DNA of 64,000 nucleotides from Symmetrospora coprosmae (GCA_008802785.1 VUYT01000016.1:310001-374000); one strand, 5' to 3'. Counted from the first letter of the stretch, positions 46,230 through 59,025 are shown. Program-made: numbers and translations. The notes: generated by a model from the sequence alone, not told the origin.

Positions 46230-49200
46230 ATGCAAGCCCCGCTGAGCGCGAGTGGGATGGAGACTGCTGCTGCTCAGACTGCGCAGGATGCTCCACCAGG
46301 GACATTGTCCAATGGACCGGAAGGAGGAGCAGTACCACTATCGCCTGCGGATGCCGCGACCTCGATGACGCAGGGCATACCGCTGCCCTTCATAGCAGCA
46401 GCGGCCGCAGCGGTGCTGCTGCCCATTCTCTACAGAATAGGGATAGGCACAACGGTGGTCGTGCTCCTGCTCGCAGTGTGAGTCGTGGAGACGGGCGGCC
46501 TGTCGGCCTGCTGAACTGCCGAGCACGGCCGCGCATTGCACGCAGGAACCCGCCACGCTTACGCTTACCTCCCTACTCTCTTCCTCTCCTCTCCTTTCCA
46601 GTGGCATTAACACGGTCCCAGAAGTCAGGCACATCGTCGACTCGTTCCTCGGCAAGACTCCTGCGGGCCGGCATCGCTTGCATGGCGACGGGCTCTTGCA
46701 GACATTCACGCGACAGTCACCCTCGCGCGCCGACACAGAGTCTGCTGCATACGAGCTGGACCGCTTTGTAGAGCTGGACGTGGGGAGCGAGCTTCAGGTG
46801 AGCTCCAAAGCGCCAGCCGCCCATAGCTTGTCGCGTCCTGGCTGATCAGCTACTCACGCGCGCACGCATCCACCAGGACCCGATAGCGCACCTCGTCGAT
46901 CTCATACAGCGCGACTTCATCGACTTCTGGTACTCATCTGCCGTGGCTCTGTCCCCATCGACCCCGTTCCCGAAGCACACGCGCTCGCTTCTCAACATCA
47001 CGCTCAACAACCTCGTCGCGAGAGTCAAGAGACAAGACCCGAAGGAGGTCTCCATCTACCTTTTCCACTCTGCAAGCAATGCGCTCATCACTCAGGTTAG
47101 GGAGGAGCGGCAGCACCGTGGAACGCGCGGGGAAGACCAACCTCTTGAGGAAGCCAGAGAGAAGGAGGGCCTGATCCGGAAAGTCAGGCAGACGAGCGAG
47201 GAGGTGGGTGGTTATGCCAGGCGTTTACACTGATCTTGATGAAGCGATTCTGACGCAGCCAAATGGCCTCGACAGCTGCTCCTGACTCTTGTTCCCCGCT
47301 CGGCTTCGACATCTCCGCTCGTACTGTCGCTCTTGACCGAAGTGCTCGGACTGCAGATCTGGTCAACCATTCAGTCTCTCAACAGTGACTACATCAACTC
47401 TACCATCGTTTCTTCGTTCGGAGAGGCCGTGACACTGGCCAAGGAAGTGCAGCGAAAGGCGAAACAGCAGGAGAGCAGAGAGAGTGCTGCTGCCGTCCCC
47501 GTCATGCAGGTTGAGCCATCGAGCATGGATATGCGAAGAGCAGCCAGCCAGGAATTGGCACCTATCTCGCAGCCGTCCGCAGATATCGCGAGCACACCGC
47601 ACGTCCCTCCCGTACTTCCACCTCGCAAGGCTCCCGCTGTTACCGTGGTACCATCGCTACCACCGCGGAAGCCAGAACAGGACGTATCGTCAGGAGCAGC
47701 TCCTAGTCAGCCGGTAGCCCCGCACAGCATTGCTCTAGACAGCAGCGACCACACCTTCGCAGCGGCCTCGTTTGGGTTTGTCCCTTCACTGCCTCCGGAA
47801 CAGCTCTTCTCTACGAGAAAGTCCACAGATGGATCCCGCCCTCAGCCTGCACACACCAGAGAAGGCTCGGTGACATCGCCACCGGGATCTGTGCCAGTCA
47901 GCCCAAGCTCCTCCCGACAAACCAGGCTCGAGGACAAGACCCTAGAGGAGGCTATCGATCAGGGGGCAGCCAAGCTGAAGGCCTTCGGCAAGGGCTTGTT
48001 CAGCGCATCGCAGAAGTGGCTCGATGCAGCACTGCCGCCAGACGAGCACAAGTCGAGTCCCGGCTATGTTAGCGACATTGCCGAGATCGGTCAGCAAGGC
48101 CGGAGGAAGAGCATTGGCGGGAGCAGCGTCAGTAGCGCCAGCAGACCGCAAGGAGCAGCACCGCAGTCGCCGCGGGCTCCGAGCTTGAAGGGCAAGGAGC
48201 GCGCTTTCGACCTTGATGAAGGCGACCTAGCAGACGATGGAAGGTCTGGCAGGAGCTCGGGCCCTCCGTCGCCCACGGCCAGCCTGAGGAGTCCGAGCAT
48301 TGCGAGCATGAACAGGAGTGCGGGCAACTCGTCCGCATCCAGGCCTGGTTCCACAATGGTCACATCACCGCCCAACTCCCGTCCACCGTCAATGATGATG
48401 TTCTCGACAAGCGCGAACGCTCCTTCGGCGGCTGCGCCCGCTCCGGCCCTTTCATCCCAAGCGCGCATTCAGCGTGTCCTCGACGCCCTTCAGCAAGGCT
48501 CGGCAGAAGAGGACAAGCGCCACCTGCTCATCAAGCAGCTCGAGCGGTCACTCTTTTCCAAAGACCTCTCGCTGCTTTTCCCAGCGCCACAGGATGATCA
48601 ACTCCGAGCGGTCCTCGCACGGCACAGTGCGGCTGGCGATGTCGTTGATCCGAGCTTGACCGATCTCAGCGATGACTTCCATGAGTACCTCGAGCTAGAT
48701 ACATCAGGGACGGGAGAGAAGCTGCTCCGGTTGTGGACCCAGCTGGATCACTTTGGCTACATGGTCGAGATGACGCGTCCTACCGAAGCGCAGCTCAAGG
48801 AGGATGCTCTCGGCCTAGCGCGCAAAGCGATAGGCCAGATGGACGAGCTGGAATCGCTCACCTCTGCCGATGCTGGACCGGACCACCAATCATACATTAC
48901 TGCCTGCGAGATGACCATTCTACGACTCGAGCAGAACCCAAATCGCGAGATCTTCGACCCTCTCATGGGCTGGCTCCTCTCGCGCATCCAGGAGAAGTAC
49001 TGGGATGGCTTCATGCGCGAACGTGCTGGCAAAGCAGGCGGTCATGCCAGCCTGGACATCATGCAGAGGCCATTGGTCGAGAGGGTTCCCTCGGCCAGCA
49101 CGAGCCGGAGAACACTCGAGTCTATCCCTGGGCATGTCAGCATGTTAGGCGGATCCGATGGTGATCTTGGCATGAGCATGCACGATTCCGAGGAAGTTCC

Positions 49201-51204
49201 AGCCCGGTCTCCAGAAAGCAGAGCGGTGGCTGCACTTCCGGAGACAACGGCAAGCACGGCAGACGAAGACGACAACTCACTTGCTCCGCCTTCGTTCTCG
49301 GTCACCCTGACCGATCTATCCGCGCCTTCTGCCTACCACAACAACCACGTCAAGAATCGCAAGGAGCTTGAGTTCCTGATTGCTGTCGAGGTAGAAAACT
49401 CGCCAGGATATATCGTAGGTCCAGTGCTGCCCCAAGAGTTCATCAACTGTTTCTGCTGACCGATTGCATTGCGCTGTCCTTCCTGCGCTTCTACAGCTCG
49501 CACGCCAATACGTTGAATTCGAGAAGATGGACCAGGGTATCAAGAAGGCCTTGCCTCAATCCGGGACAAAGGCATTTCCGCGTGCCCCTCTACCGAGCAC
49601 GAACTTCCAGACGAGCGAGAACCTTTGTCATTCGCTAGAGCAGTATCTTGAGGCGCTCTTGCGTGACGACCGCTACGCCACCTCCGAGCCAGTCCTGATC
49701 TTTTTCGCCAAAGAGCGCACCGACTCGAAGGGACGAGCAGTAGCTCTCCAGCCTCTGGCATTTCTCGGTCGAGGTGTGAACAACCTTGGCAAGGGTGTCA
49801 CTGGCGTTACTCGTGGCATCGGCAAGACGGGAGAATTTGCTGGCAAGTCGCTGGCTACGGGCTTTGGTCAATTCACTTCGGCGGTCACCACTTTCCCTGG
49901 CATGAAGCGGTCCACCTCGGGTCTGCAGTCTGAAGATGGCACGACGTTCTCACCAAGTACGACTGGCGCGAATACCAAGCGCTTCTCGACGGGAGCTGCT
50001 CCCACCGCTCCGCCATACGAAGGGGACGCCGCTTCGATCAAGTCGCCTTCGACCGTCTCGCTGCGAGAGGGAAGTATCGCGGAGGAAGCAGAGATGGCTT
50101 CGGAAAAGCCAAGCTATCCACCCGTGCCGGAGACAGTCTGGGTCCCGGCAACAGCCGAGGCACCTGCTTTGCCTCCTCGCCCTGCCTCACCGCAGGGATA
50201 TGCTGTGCCGGCCGTGCCGCATTCCAAGGAGGAAGCGACAGCTACCGTGGGGTTGATGCGGGAGGGCTCAATGCAAGCGGCCTCGCCCGTGGTGCAGGAG
50301 CAGCCCGAGCGGCCTTCCGGGCTCAACTATACCCCTCGCAAAAAGCCGCCTACTCCAGCCAAGTCGAACCCCACCAGCCCACGACAAGCTTCAAGTGGCC
50401 TTCCTGAAATTGTGCCGCCGGTGCCACCTCCGATGCCGCGCTCGCCGATCCTGAGCAGCCGGATGAGCTTTGACGAGCTGCTCAGAAAGGATCAAGAGAT
50501 GCTCAAGAAGCAGGCGGCTGAGCTTGACAGCAGTCCAGCCGGTCTGCAGCCGCCTGTGACTGGAGCAAACAGCCTTGGCAAGGCGGACAAGACGGCATCA
50601 GAACCTGGCACAAGAGCCACATCACCCGTCCCGCCACGTGCTGTCTTGAGTCCGAACGAGTTCAACAATGTCTTGTCATTCGCCATGGCCATCCTGGAGG
50701 AAGCGTACGAGCTGACCGATTCGACATGGAATATCAAGCGCGGCATTCTCAAAATGCTCGAGACGCTGCTCCGGACAAGCTACGCGAGTGTCATCAAGGC
50801 TGCTGTCACCAAGCTGGTCACGATGGCAAGCGAGGAATCATTCTATGCCAGCAACCTCACCAAGCTGCGGGAATCTTTCTGGCCGCCTCCGGAGAACGTG
50901 TAAGGCTGCCCTAGCTCGAGACGTCACGGCCTCCTGCTAATTGCGTCCTCATGTCAACTACAGATGGTGGTCCAGTTTGCCTGGATCGGCAGTACCGGAG
51001 AGGACACTGGCGGAGAAGGAAGCCACTCGCATCGAAGCGAGGCGATTGCTCGTCCTGCAGGCCCCGGAAGGCCTCAAGGTGACACTCGGTTCCGCTGCTA
51101 CTGCCGAAGCGTTCGGTCGTCTGCACGATGCTTTACAGGGAGCGGGAGCGGAGCGACTAGTATCGAGCTTGATGTTGGACTACCTGCGATTGCTGTTGCT
51201 GTAG
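46230..51204 (+). CDS. MDM1: Mdm1/SNX13-type sorting nexin (TM, PXA, PX, nexin-C)
   Basis: The protein is an ER-anchored tether of ER-vacuole/lipid-droplet contacts. The N-terminus carries an Ala/Pro leader and a membrane segment (IPLPFIAAAAAAVLLPILYR, then IGIGTTVVVLLLAV). The PXA domain follows over several exons: VPEVRHIVDSFLGKTP, DPIAHLVDLIQRDFIDFWYS, SLLNITLNNLVARVKRQDPK and TEVLGLQIWSTIQSLNSDYI. A long Ser/Pro region and an RGS-like helical part (DDFHEYLELDTSGTGEKLLR) lead to a PX domain (VKNRKELEFLIAVEVENSPG, then ARQYVEFEKMDQGIKKALPQ and AFPRAPLPS). The nexin-C domain is LSPNEFNNVLSFAMAILEEA, YELTDSTWNIKRGILKMLET, with a last exon WWSSLPGSAVPERTLAEKEA. TAG at 51202-51204. The intron near 49420-49500 splits PX. 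About 1500 residues in at least eight exons. Confidence 0.85.
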
Positions 51205-51418
51205 ATTGCGGGGTTGCCCCTAGAGGAAGCCGCACTGTCGAGCCACTATGTAGCCGAAATCTGGCAATGAACGGCAGAGGCGCAATGCAGCGGACGCGCG
51301 CAATGTGTCTGCTTGGCTGCAATGTCGAACGCCATTCTGTCAGCTGCCGCTCTGCGGCTTCCTGCGCGTCCGCCTCACGCCTGCCCCTTTTCTCGTGACG
51401 ACTTGCAAAGGCACGAGC

Positions 51419-53353
51419 ATGGCAGACACTCAGGACCATCCCGCTGCGACAGGAGGAGGCGCACCAGCAGCCAGCACAAGCGCACCGAAGAAGACTGCCC
51501 GACTGGCCAACTTCCCTCCTGTCCCGCCTCCGATTCCACGAGGCCCTCAGGTGCCGGACCCGAGCCGACCAGGGGCGACTGCTGATGACGACGACGAGGA
51601 TGACGACGACGAGGGCGCAGCAGGCGAGGACGGCGAGTCGTCCGGAGCAGAGTCGGTCTTTGACGAGCCCATCAATACGGGAGGCAACACGCTCGCGGAT
51701 CGCGTCCAGGCCAAGCTCGACGAGCGAGAATTCCAGGATGAGCAGAAGCGACAGGAACGCATAGTCGAGATTGATGCGGGCGGAGACCAGGAGGCCGAGG
51801 CGCTCAGGCTGCAGGAAGAACAGCAGAAGCAGCAGCGGGATGATCTGGCGGGTGAGCGGACACGCTCCTCCGGCAGTCGATGTGTCGTCAGCCGCGGGCA
51901 CAAGACCACAGTGGCTGACAAATAGCCGTCGTCCAGAGCTGCTTGCCGAGTACGCAGACGATACCGAGGTGAGCTGAAGCTCACGAGCTCGTCGCTTTCA
52001 GGTATTCAGTCTCTTCACTGTGCTTAACGTCGCCTGCTTCGCCCCGCCACAGGACCTGGAGCTCACACATGCCCGCTTGAAGTCGCTCGAACCGCTCAAT
52101 CTCCCGCGTTTCGCAAAGACTCTCAGGGTCGGATGCCTTTACCTCTCTACAGAGCCACCTGAGTGTGAACCCCGGAGGCTGATGGGCTTGTTGCCATATT
52201 CAACAGCGCCTCTCCTTCCGTCAGAACCTCCTGACATCCCTGACGCTGGAGGACGGATCTGCGCCATTGCAAGCATTGACAGAGATTGAAGAGATTGATC
52301 TCTACGACAATCGCATATCCAGGGTGTCTGGACTGAAGGGGCTCTCCAAGCTCACGTTAGTGCAGGTTGTGTGCGACCCATCCACAGGATTGGCTAACGG
52401 ACTGGCCCTTCCGCAGCTCGCTCGACCTGTCGTTTAACCTCATTCGGAAGGTTCCTACGAGCCAGATCTCGACTATGAAAGCCCTTAAAGTGCTGTACTT
52501 TATTCAGAACAAAATCTCGAAGATTGAGGGGTTGGAAAGCATTGCCGGGACATTGGAAAGCATGGAGTTCGGCGGGAACAAGTTGCGGGTGCGTTATCAC
52601 CTTATTAGGTCATTCGAGACTCGGCTGATTCGGGTAGCGCTCCCTATCCGATGCAGAAAATCGAGAACCTCGACACTTGCACGCGGCTCACCGAGCTCTG
52701 GCTCGGCAAGAACAAGATCACCGAGCTGGCGGGCATGAGTACCCTCAAGAACCTGAAAATCCTGTCGATCCAGAGCAACCGTATCACAAAGCTAGAAGGG
52801 CTGGAGGAATTGGAGTCGCTGGAAGAGCTCTACATCTCGCACAATGGCATCAAGAAGCTGGAAGGGCTCGAGAAGAATGTGGGTGCTGTACCTACGCTGG
52901 AGTGACGAGGCAGGCTAACGCAGAAGTCCTTATACCATGCAGACCAAGCTACGAGTGTTGGACATCGGCAACAATTTTATCCAGGATCTCGAAAATGTCG
53001 CTCACCTCGCTTCCATGGAGGAGTTCTGGGTGAGACAGGCGCCCAAGTTCTGACCAGCCTAAGTCCAAAAGCCGTGGCTGACGCTGACAACCCCCAACAG
53101 GCGAACAACAATATGATCTCGGACTTCTCGCAAGTTGAGAAACAGCTTGCGGGGATGCAGTCGCTCGAGACGGTGTACTTTGAGGGCAATCCTATCCAGA
53201 AGGACCTGGGCGCCAGCTACAGGCGCAAGATCATGCTCGCTTTGCCACAAGTCGGGCAGATTGATGCGACGTGAGTGGACATTTGGTCGCGTCTTCCGCG
53301 GCAGTCCTGACCGCTTCTCATTTCACCTTGACAGTTTCGTGCAGCAGCGATGA
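51419..53353 (+). CDS. SDS22: Protein phosphatase 1 regulatory subunit SDS22 (leucine-rich repeats)
   Basis: SDS22 binds PP1 catalytic subunit in the nucleus and cytosol and helps its maturation and mitotic role. The ATG at 51419 gives an acidic, disordered N-terminus (ADDDDEDDDDEGAAGEDGES), then a Gln/Glu/Arg coiled stretch (REFQDEQKRQERIVEIDAGG). Over many small exons come SDS22-type 22-residue repeats: DLELTHARLKSLEPL, IEEIDLYDNRISRVSGLKGL, SLDLSFNLIRKVPTSQISTM, LKVLYFIQNKISKIEGLES, LESMEFGGNKLR, KIENLDTC, ELWLGKNKITELAGMSTLKN, ILSIQSNRITKLEGLEELES, ELYISHNGIKKLEGLEKN, RVLDIGNNFIQDLENVAHL and ANNNMISDFSQVEKQ. The LRR cap FEGNPIQKDLGASYRRKIML ends the domain. The last exon is only FVQQR with TGA at 53351-53353. 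Confidence 0.93.
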
Positions 53354-53512
53354 GCGTTGGGAATTGAGTGGCCTGGAAAACGGACGAGGGTAGTCGCAAT
53401 GTTGCTTGTATCTATACACTGTGTTCAGAGTCTTCGCGTCAAACGCATTTGACAGTAATTGTGATGCCCCGAGCGTTGCTTCGAGCTTGAAGGTCCAGGG
53501 CGCGTGCACTCT

Positions 53513-55612
53513 ATGCAGGCCGCACCTTGGCTCTTGGTCTCGCCAACGATGCCCTCCGTCTCCCCGGCTTCAGCTTCATCGCATAGCACGAGCTCCATGC
53601 TGTGCAGCAATATGGATAGCCAGCCTACAGCCAAGTTGCGGCAGTCAGCGCCCAGCGGCAGTGGTGCCAGCGGCAGCAGCAGCAGGTTCAGGAACGGGCA
53701 CGCGAACGGGTTGAGGGGAGCAGCAGGAGCAGCAGCAGCGAGAATGAGCGAACCCGCGCTGGATGAGCTGCCGGGGTCGCTGCAGAACGGGACACCGGAT
53801 CAAGAGAAGGAGAAGGAGGACGGTGAATGGTCTGCAGACGCGTCCGCTGCTGTACCGGCAGCGGGACGAGCTGCAGGAGCGAGACGACGCGGAGCAGCTG
53901 CAGGACGGGCGGGCAGCGGCGAAGAAAAGAGACGGCGGACAAAGCGGAAACCGACGCAGAGGCAGCTTCAGCAGGAAGAGGTCGAGCGGCGTACTGTCGC
54001 AAAGCATGAGAGGCAGAGCAACATCTTGCTAGGTGGGTCTGCTGCAGGCTCGCCCGCTTCTCTCGCTCCGGGGAGGGTCGGCCGGGCTCTGCGCAGGAGC
54101 TTGACGCGACTTGGGGAGGTGCATTCAGCTACTGACGCCCTACCTTGTCCTCTTTCGCCTTGGAACTATTCCTGCGCTCATCAAAACGTCTACGCTGTTC
54201 CGCGACACGGACCCCCCGTCCTCTCTTCTCTGACCCTCAACGCGTGCCTTCGTCCGGCCAGCTCTGAGTGGGCTGCCCGTGGCAGGCATCCTGCTATGGA
54301 ATCACCTAGCCGCAGTGGAGCTTCCGCACCTCTCCATCGACCACACGCGCATCCCTTCATACCACTACTCTTCGCTTGCCTCGAAATGCTTGCGCCTCTC
54401 TTACCAGCTCCCTCTATCGACCTTTGCGACACCCCCGGGAACCGATTCTACCTCTTCCTTTGCCGGGCATCCCAGCCTGGCAGATTCGGATGCACGTTAC
54501 CTGAAGGGCACGGACGACCTCTTCCTTGTCGGCTTTGCCATCCTCCTCATCACGCTCGTCCGCGAGATTGTCATCCGCTTTCTCTGGGCGCCCCTAGCGA
54601 GAGCAGGGGGGATCACAAAGCACTCCACGCTGCAGAGATTCGGCGAACAGGGGTACACGCTCGTGTACTGTGCAATCAGCTGGACTTTTGGCCTGTGGAT
54701 GATGCAGAACTCCGAGTACAGGAATATGCACATCCCGGGTCTGGTGCACGGCTACCCGCACTACAAGATGCCGTGGCAGATGAAAGGGTACTACTTGATA
54801 CAGGCAGCCTTCTGGCTGCAGCAAATTCTCGCCATCAACATCGAGAAGCGGCGCAAGGATTATCTTCAGGTGGGCGAGATCATGGCGAGGTCTCATTGTC
54901 TGACCCTTCGCTGACACTGCCCTGGCATCAGATGTTCTCACATCACATCATCACGGTTCTGCTCATCTACTACTCGTACATCTATAACTTTACACGGTTC
55001 GGCAACGTCGTGCTCGTCCTGATGGACGTGTGCGACCTCATCCTCGGGATCGCCAAGATGCTCAAATACCTGCACTACACGATCATCTGCGACGTGCTGT
55101 TCGTCGTCTTTATGGTCGTATGGCTTGTGACACGGAACATGCTCTTCCCGAGGCTGCTGTACGCGGTCGCATTCGAGATGGATACGCTCGAGTACCGGTG
55201 GGATCCGGAGAACGAGTACTTCTGGACAAAGGGGACGCAAACCGCATTCATTGCGCTGCTGGGTTCGCTCCAGGTCCTCCTCGTCCTCTGGTTTTTCCTC
55301 ATTGTCAAAGTGGCTTACTCGGTCGTCCGAGGCAACCCTGCTGAGGACTCGCGGAGTGACGATGAGGATGAGGAGGAGGTGGCAGCCGTGCAAGATACAG
55401 AAACGGCCGATGATGATAGGTGGGTTGGAGGTTCAAATTGAACGTCTGGGTATCTTGGTGCTGACGTGATTCTTCCCCGGTGCAGCGCGTCAACAACATC
55501 TGATGAGTTGGCGCTGTCTCCGGTCGCTACGCGGCAAGGCAGTCGCTTGTCGCAGTCACATCCTATGCCGGAACAGCCTATTTTAAATGGGAGTGGGAAG
55601 AAGGATCGCTAG
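53513..55612 (+). CDS. LAG1: Ceramide synthase (LAG1/LAC1, TLC domain)
   Basis: This ER enzyme N-acylates sphingoid bases with acyl-CoA. The ATG at 53513 starts a long Ser/Gly/Ala-rich cytosolic N-terminus with a basic patch (EKRRRTKRKPTQRQLQQEEV). An intron starts near 54032. The frame then used is GLPVAGILLWNHLAAVELPH, YLKGTDDLFLVGFAILLITL, REIVIRFLWAPLARAGG and FGEQGYTLVYCAISWTFGLW. The Lag1 motif is present with its paired catalytic His residues (MFSHHIITVLLIYYSYIYNF, TRFGNVVLVLMDVCDLILGI), followed by AKMLKYLHYTIICDVLFVVF and RNMLFPRLLYAVAFEMD. An acidic Ser tail (SRSDDEDEEEVAAVQDTETA) holds likely phosphosites. The last exon ends NGSGKKDR, TAG at 55610-55612. The acceptor of the intron before the first membrane helix (near 54258) is not certain. 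Confidence 0.87.
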
Positions 55613-56177
55613 AATCTAACATCTATGGGGGGCAGTACGCGGGTTGGAGGGTTGTGTGCCTGACTGGAGGGATGCGGGGCGCACACGGCAAGCGGGCCAA
55701 AATTGCCAAAGCAAGGCAACCACATGTATGGACACTTCGTAGTAATGACGATGAGCAGTACGGTGTCTGAATGGTTGTGGATGTGGCACGCCGAGCTCTT
55801 TTTGGGATCTCCGCCGCCACACTTGCTCTCTTGCAGGAGATGGCGGAGGCCGCTGAGCAGCGACTCAAGGCACAAGAGAAAACGGCCTACTTCGAGGTGC
55901 TCCGTAAACCTGTACGTGCAGGCGTGCTCCTCCCCCACACTGTGCATCCTGCTTTCGTCCCCGGCGAGCTGGAGAGCGCCCTGATCGGAGTTTGCGTCGG
56001 TCTGCAGCTGGTTGAGGCGAGCACGGCGGACGGCACGGGGCGACGGGCAGCAGCGAGGGAGGCCCTTTCCTCCTCCTTCGCCCACCCACAGCACCTAAGG
56101 ACTCGCCCATCACGTCGTCCACTGCTACCAGGCTCAGCACCATCTCTGCACACCTGCACAACACTACATCTAGCAAC
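55613..56177. other. Intergenic stretch
   Basis: This stretch of 565 bases upstream of 6PGD contains its promoter. A minus-strand open frame over 55865-56365 overlaps the first 6PGD exons and has no domain; it is treated as chance. No RNA gene or repeat was seen. Confidence 0.45.
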
Positions 56178-58330
56178 ATGTCTGAGGCTACGTGCGTTTG
56201 CTGCTGCTGCTGGCTGCTGAGGCCTGGCACCTCGGCCAAGCTGCGACGGTGACGCTGACGCTGCCGCTGCTGCCCTGGACCGTCGCTCACAGTGGAGATA
56301 TCGGAGTGGGTGCCCGTCTTCCAGTGCGAGAAGGCGGCAATAGCATGCGTACTGACAATGTACATGATGCCCTTCTGCAGCTCATTGGTCTCGCCGGTGC
56401 GTTGTCGTCGCTGCTTCGTTGCTGTTCCTGGCTCCTCCTCCCCTTGTCCGGCCCTCTTCTCCTGCTGCCCTTGCCCCTGCCCTGTCCGCTGGCTGGCCTC
56501 CGATCCTCCGCCGGCTGAGTGAGGGCTTCGGGGAGGCGACGGTTAGCAGAGGGAAAGGTACAGATACAGAGAGGCGCGGGCAGGGGGGCAAGGAAACACG
56601 GAAGCAGCAAGAGGGGATGCACTCGCATGGCGGCACCGGATAGCAGAGGCCATATGCTGACACTCGCTCGCGGGTCATCCGCCTCACCGCCCCCAATCGC
56701 AGTCATGGGCCAGAACCTGATCCTGAACATGGTGAGCCGCGGTGCCGAGGCGCTCTACCTCCATGTGTGGTCCTTACTGACGGTGCACACTCTCTTTCAC
56801 AGAACGACAAGGGCTTCACTGTTGTCGCCTTCAACCGAACCGTCTCCAAGGTCGACCACTTCCTCGAGAACGAGGCAAAGGGAACCAACGTCATTGGCGC
56901 CCACTCCATCGAGGATCTCTGCAAGAAGCTCAAGCGCCCGCGCAAGATCATTCTCCTCGTCAAGGCCGGCAAGGCCGTCGACGACTTTATCGAGCAGCTC
57001 GTCCCTTACCTCGAGGAGGGCGACATTGTCATTGATGGAGGCAACTCGCACTACCCGGACTCGAACAGGAGGCAGGACGAGCTCGAGGCAAAGAAGCTCC
57101 TCTTTGTCGGATCTGGTGTCTCTGGGGGTGAGGAGGGCGCCCGACACGGCCCTTCGCTCATGCCCGGTGGCTCCGACGCCGCGTGGCCCCACATCAAGGA
57201 GATCTTCCAGAAGACTGCTGCACAGACCGAGGGAGAGCGTGGGTCTACATAATATGTCGCATGTTTGACAAGATGCTGACAGCTATCGTCAATCGCAGCC
57301 TGCTGTGACTGGGTCGGCCAGGCTGGATCCGGACACTACGTCAAGATGGTCCACAACGGTATCGAGGTGGGTTCCCATTCTGCTTTCGCATTCACGAGCA
57401 GACCACTGATATCCCGTTGTGCCGCCGCAGTACGGGGACATGCAGCTCATCTGCGAGGCTTACCAGATCCTCAAGCAGGGTCTTGGCTTGAAGGAGGCCG
57501 AGATTGCCGACGTCTTCGAGAAGTGGAACAAGGGTGTCCTCGACTCCTTCCTCATCGAGATCACTCGAGACATTCTCCGATTCAACGACGAGGATGGAGA
57601 GCCGCTCGTCACCAAAATTGCCGACGTTGCCGGACAGAAGGGTACCGGAAAGTGGACCGCCATCAACGCTCTCGACCTCGGCATGCCCGTCACGCTTATC
57701 GGCGAGGCTGTCTTCGCCCGATGCCTCTCGAGCATCAAGGCCGAGCGTGTCCGTGCCTCCAAGGTTCTGGGCGGACCCCAGGCCGAGACCTTCAAGGGCG
57801 ACAAGCAGCAGTTCATCGACGACCTTGAACAGGCCCTCTATGCCTCCAAGATCATCTCGTACTCGCAGGGCTTCATGCTCATGCGCGAGGCCGCCAAGGA
57901 GTACAACTGGAAGCTCAACTACGCCGGCATTGCCCTCATGTGGCGTGGAGGATGCATCATCCGCTCCGTCTTCCTCGGCGACATCACTGCCGCCTTCCGC
58001 AAGGAGCCCGAGCTTGAGAACCTCCTCTTCGACGACTTCTTCAACAAGGCCATCCACAAGGCTCAGCCCGGATGGAGGCGCATCATTGCCCAGGCCGCGC
58101 TCTGGGGTATTCCCACCCCGGCCTTCAGCACGGCCCTCTCGTTCTTTGACGGCTACAGGACCGAAAAGCTCCCCGCCTCGCTCCTCCAGGCCCAGCGCGA
58201 CTACTTTGGCGCCCACACCTTCCGAGTCCTTGAGGACAAGGCAACCGACAAGTACCCCGTCGGCAAGGACATTCACGTCAACTGGACCGGTCGCGGTGGA
58301 AACGTGTCGGCGTCCACCTACTCTACGTGA
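56178..58330 (+). CDS. GND1: 6-phosphogluconate dehydrogenase, decarboxylating
   Basis: This cytosolic pentose-phosphate enzyme oxidises 6-phosphogluconate to ribulose-5-phosphate and CO2, giving NADPH. The N-terminus is built from four tiny exons, 56178-56191 (14), 56293-56305 (13), 56381-56396 (16) and 56703-56731 (29 bases), which join without a gap into MSEATGDIGLIGLAVMGQNL and ILNM, the NADP-binding GxGxxG region. Exon 5 starts at 56803 (NDKGFTVVAFNRTVSKVDHF). Catalytic landmarks follow: VDDFIEQLVPYLEEGDIVID, GGNSHYPDSNRR, GSGVSGGEEGARHGPSLMPG, then [20 protein letters not shown] with the catalytic Lys. The C-terminal domain is complete (GTGKWTAINALDLGMPVTLI, WRGGCIIRSVFLGDITAAFR, ending NVSASTYST). 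TGA at 58328-58330. Length is about the usual 490 residues. Confidence 0.96.
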
Positions 58331-58462
58331 TGCATGTAACGTCAGATGCGAGCGTGTGTGAAAATTGCAATGGATTCCTAGACGCCCTGCAGCTCCCGCC
58401 ATACATATAGGCTTTCTTAGGGCATGCCTATAGGTGGCGCACATGTCCACATTGCGCAGTGA

Positions 58463-59025
58463 TCACGACTTGACCCGCTTGCTTGCTCCTGCCTCCGCCT
58501 CATCCCGCCTTCGCTTGGCCTCCTTCTCCTTTGCCTCTTTGACAGCAGCCTTCCGGTACCTCATTAGGCTGTGCTTGAGCACTTCTCGGATCTCCCAGGG
58601 CTGTTGCGTTGATGGCTTGTCTCTGATCAGAGCGACTTCCTCCTCGGTGAAAGAGGTACTTCCCAGAACAGACGCCTTCTCCGCGACTTCCGCGTTGCTC
58701 AGATCCCTGTCGAAGGCAGGCTCAGGTGCGGTGGACGGGCCTGCAGCGGCGGGAGCAGGCGCCTGTGTAGCTTCGACCCTGTCGAGGTGATCTGCCATCG
58801 TCTGGCCGGAGCCCTCTGCGACGTTGCCTGTAGAATTGTCCCGCTCCTCTTGCTTTCTGTTGGTCCAGGCGTCGTGCGCACACACAGTGAGCCCCTACAG
58901 CGCTCCCGCCATAAGGAGAGAGTGACAGCGTACACTTGTTTGGCCGAAGCCAGCTGCTGCGACTCGGAGGTTGATGTCTCCGGCTCAAAGGCCTCCAGCG
59001 CTTTCTTAGGCTTTCGCGGAGCCAT
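58463..59025 (-). CDS. Small basic protein, probably nuclear, family unknown
   Basis: I do not recognise this protein. The ATG at 59025 gives a Lys-rich start (MAPRKPKKALEAFEPETSTS) and ESQQLASAKQ. An intron of about 85 bases with a GTGTACG donor joins KQEERDNSTGNVAEGSGQTM, a Pro/Ala linker, then FTEEEVALIRDKPSTQQPWE and IREVLKHSLMRYRKAAVKEA. A Lys/Arg/Glu helix leads to a basic end, SKRVKS, that looks like a nuclear-localisation signal. About 160 residues. The folded part (EEEVALIRDKPSTQQPWEIR) is the most likely conserved piece. It is convergent with 6PGD, 132 bases apart. Stop TAA/TGA context at 58463. Confidence 0.6.

Noticed and set aside
53504-55441. A single 645-codon frame taken as the whole ceramide synthase
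   Set aside because: Its middle part (about 54060-54900) is out of frame with the family sequence; an intron and the frame used from about 54258 are needed. Its first codon is GTG; the first ATG is 53513.
55865-56365. Minus-strand open frame of 166 codons
   Set aside because: It is antisense to the 6PGD microexons and their GC-rich introns; Gln/Arg/Pro-rich with no domain.
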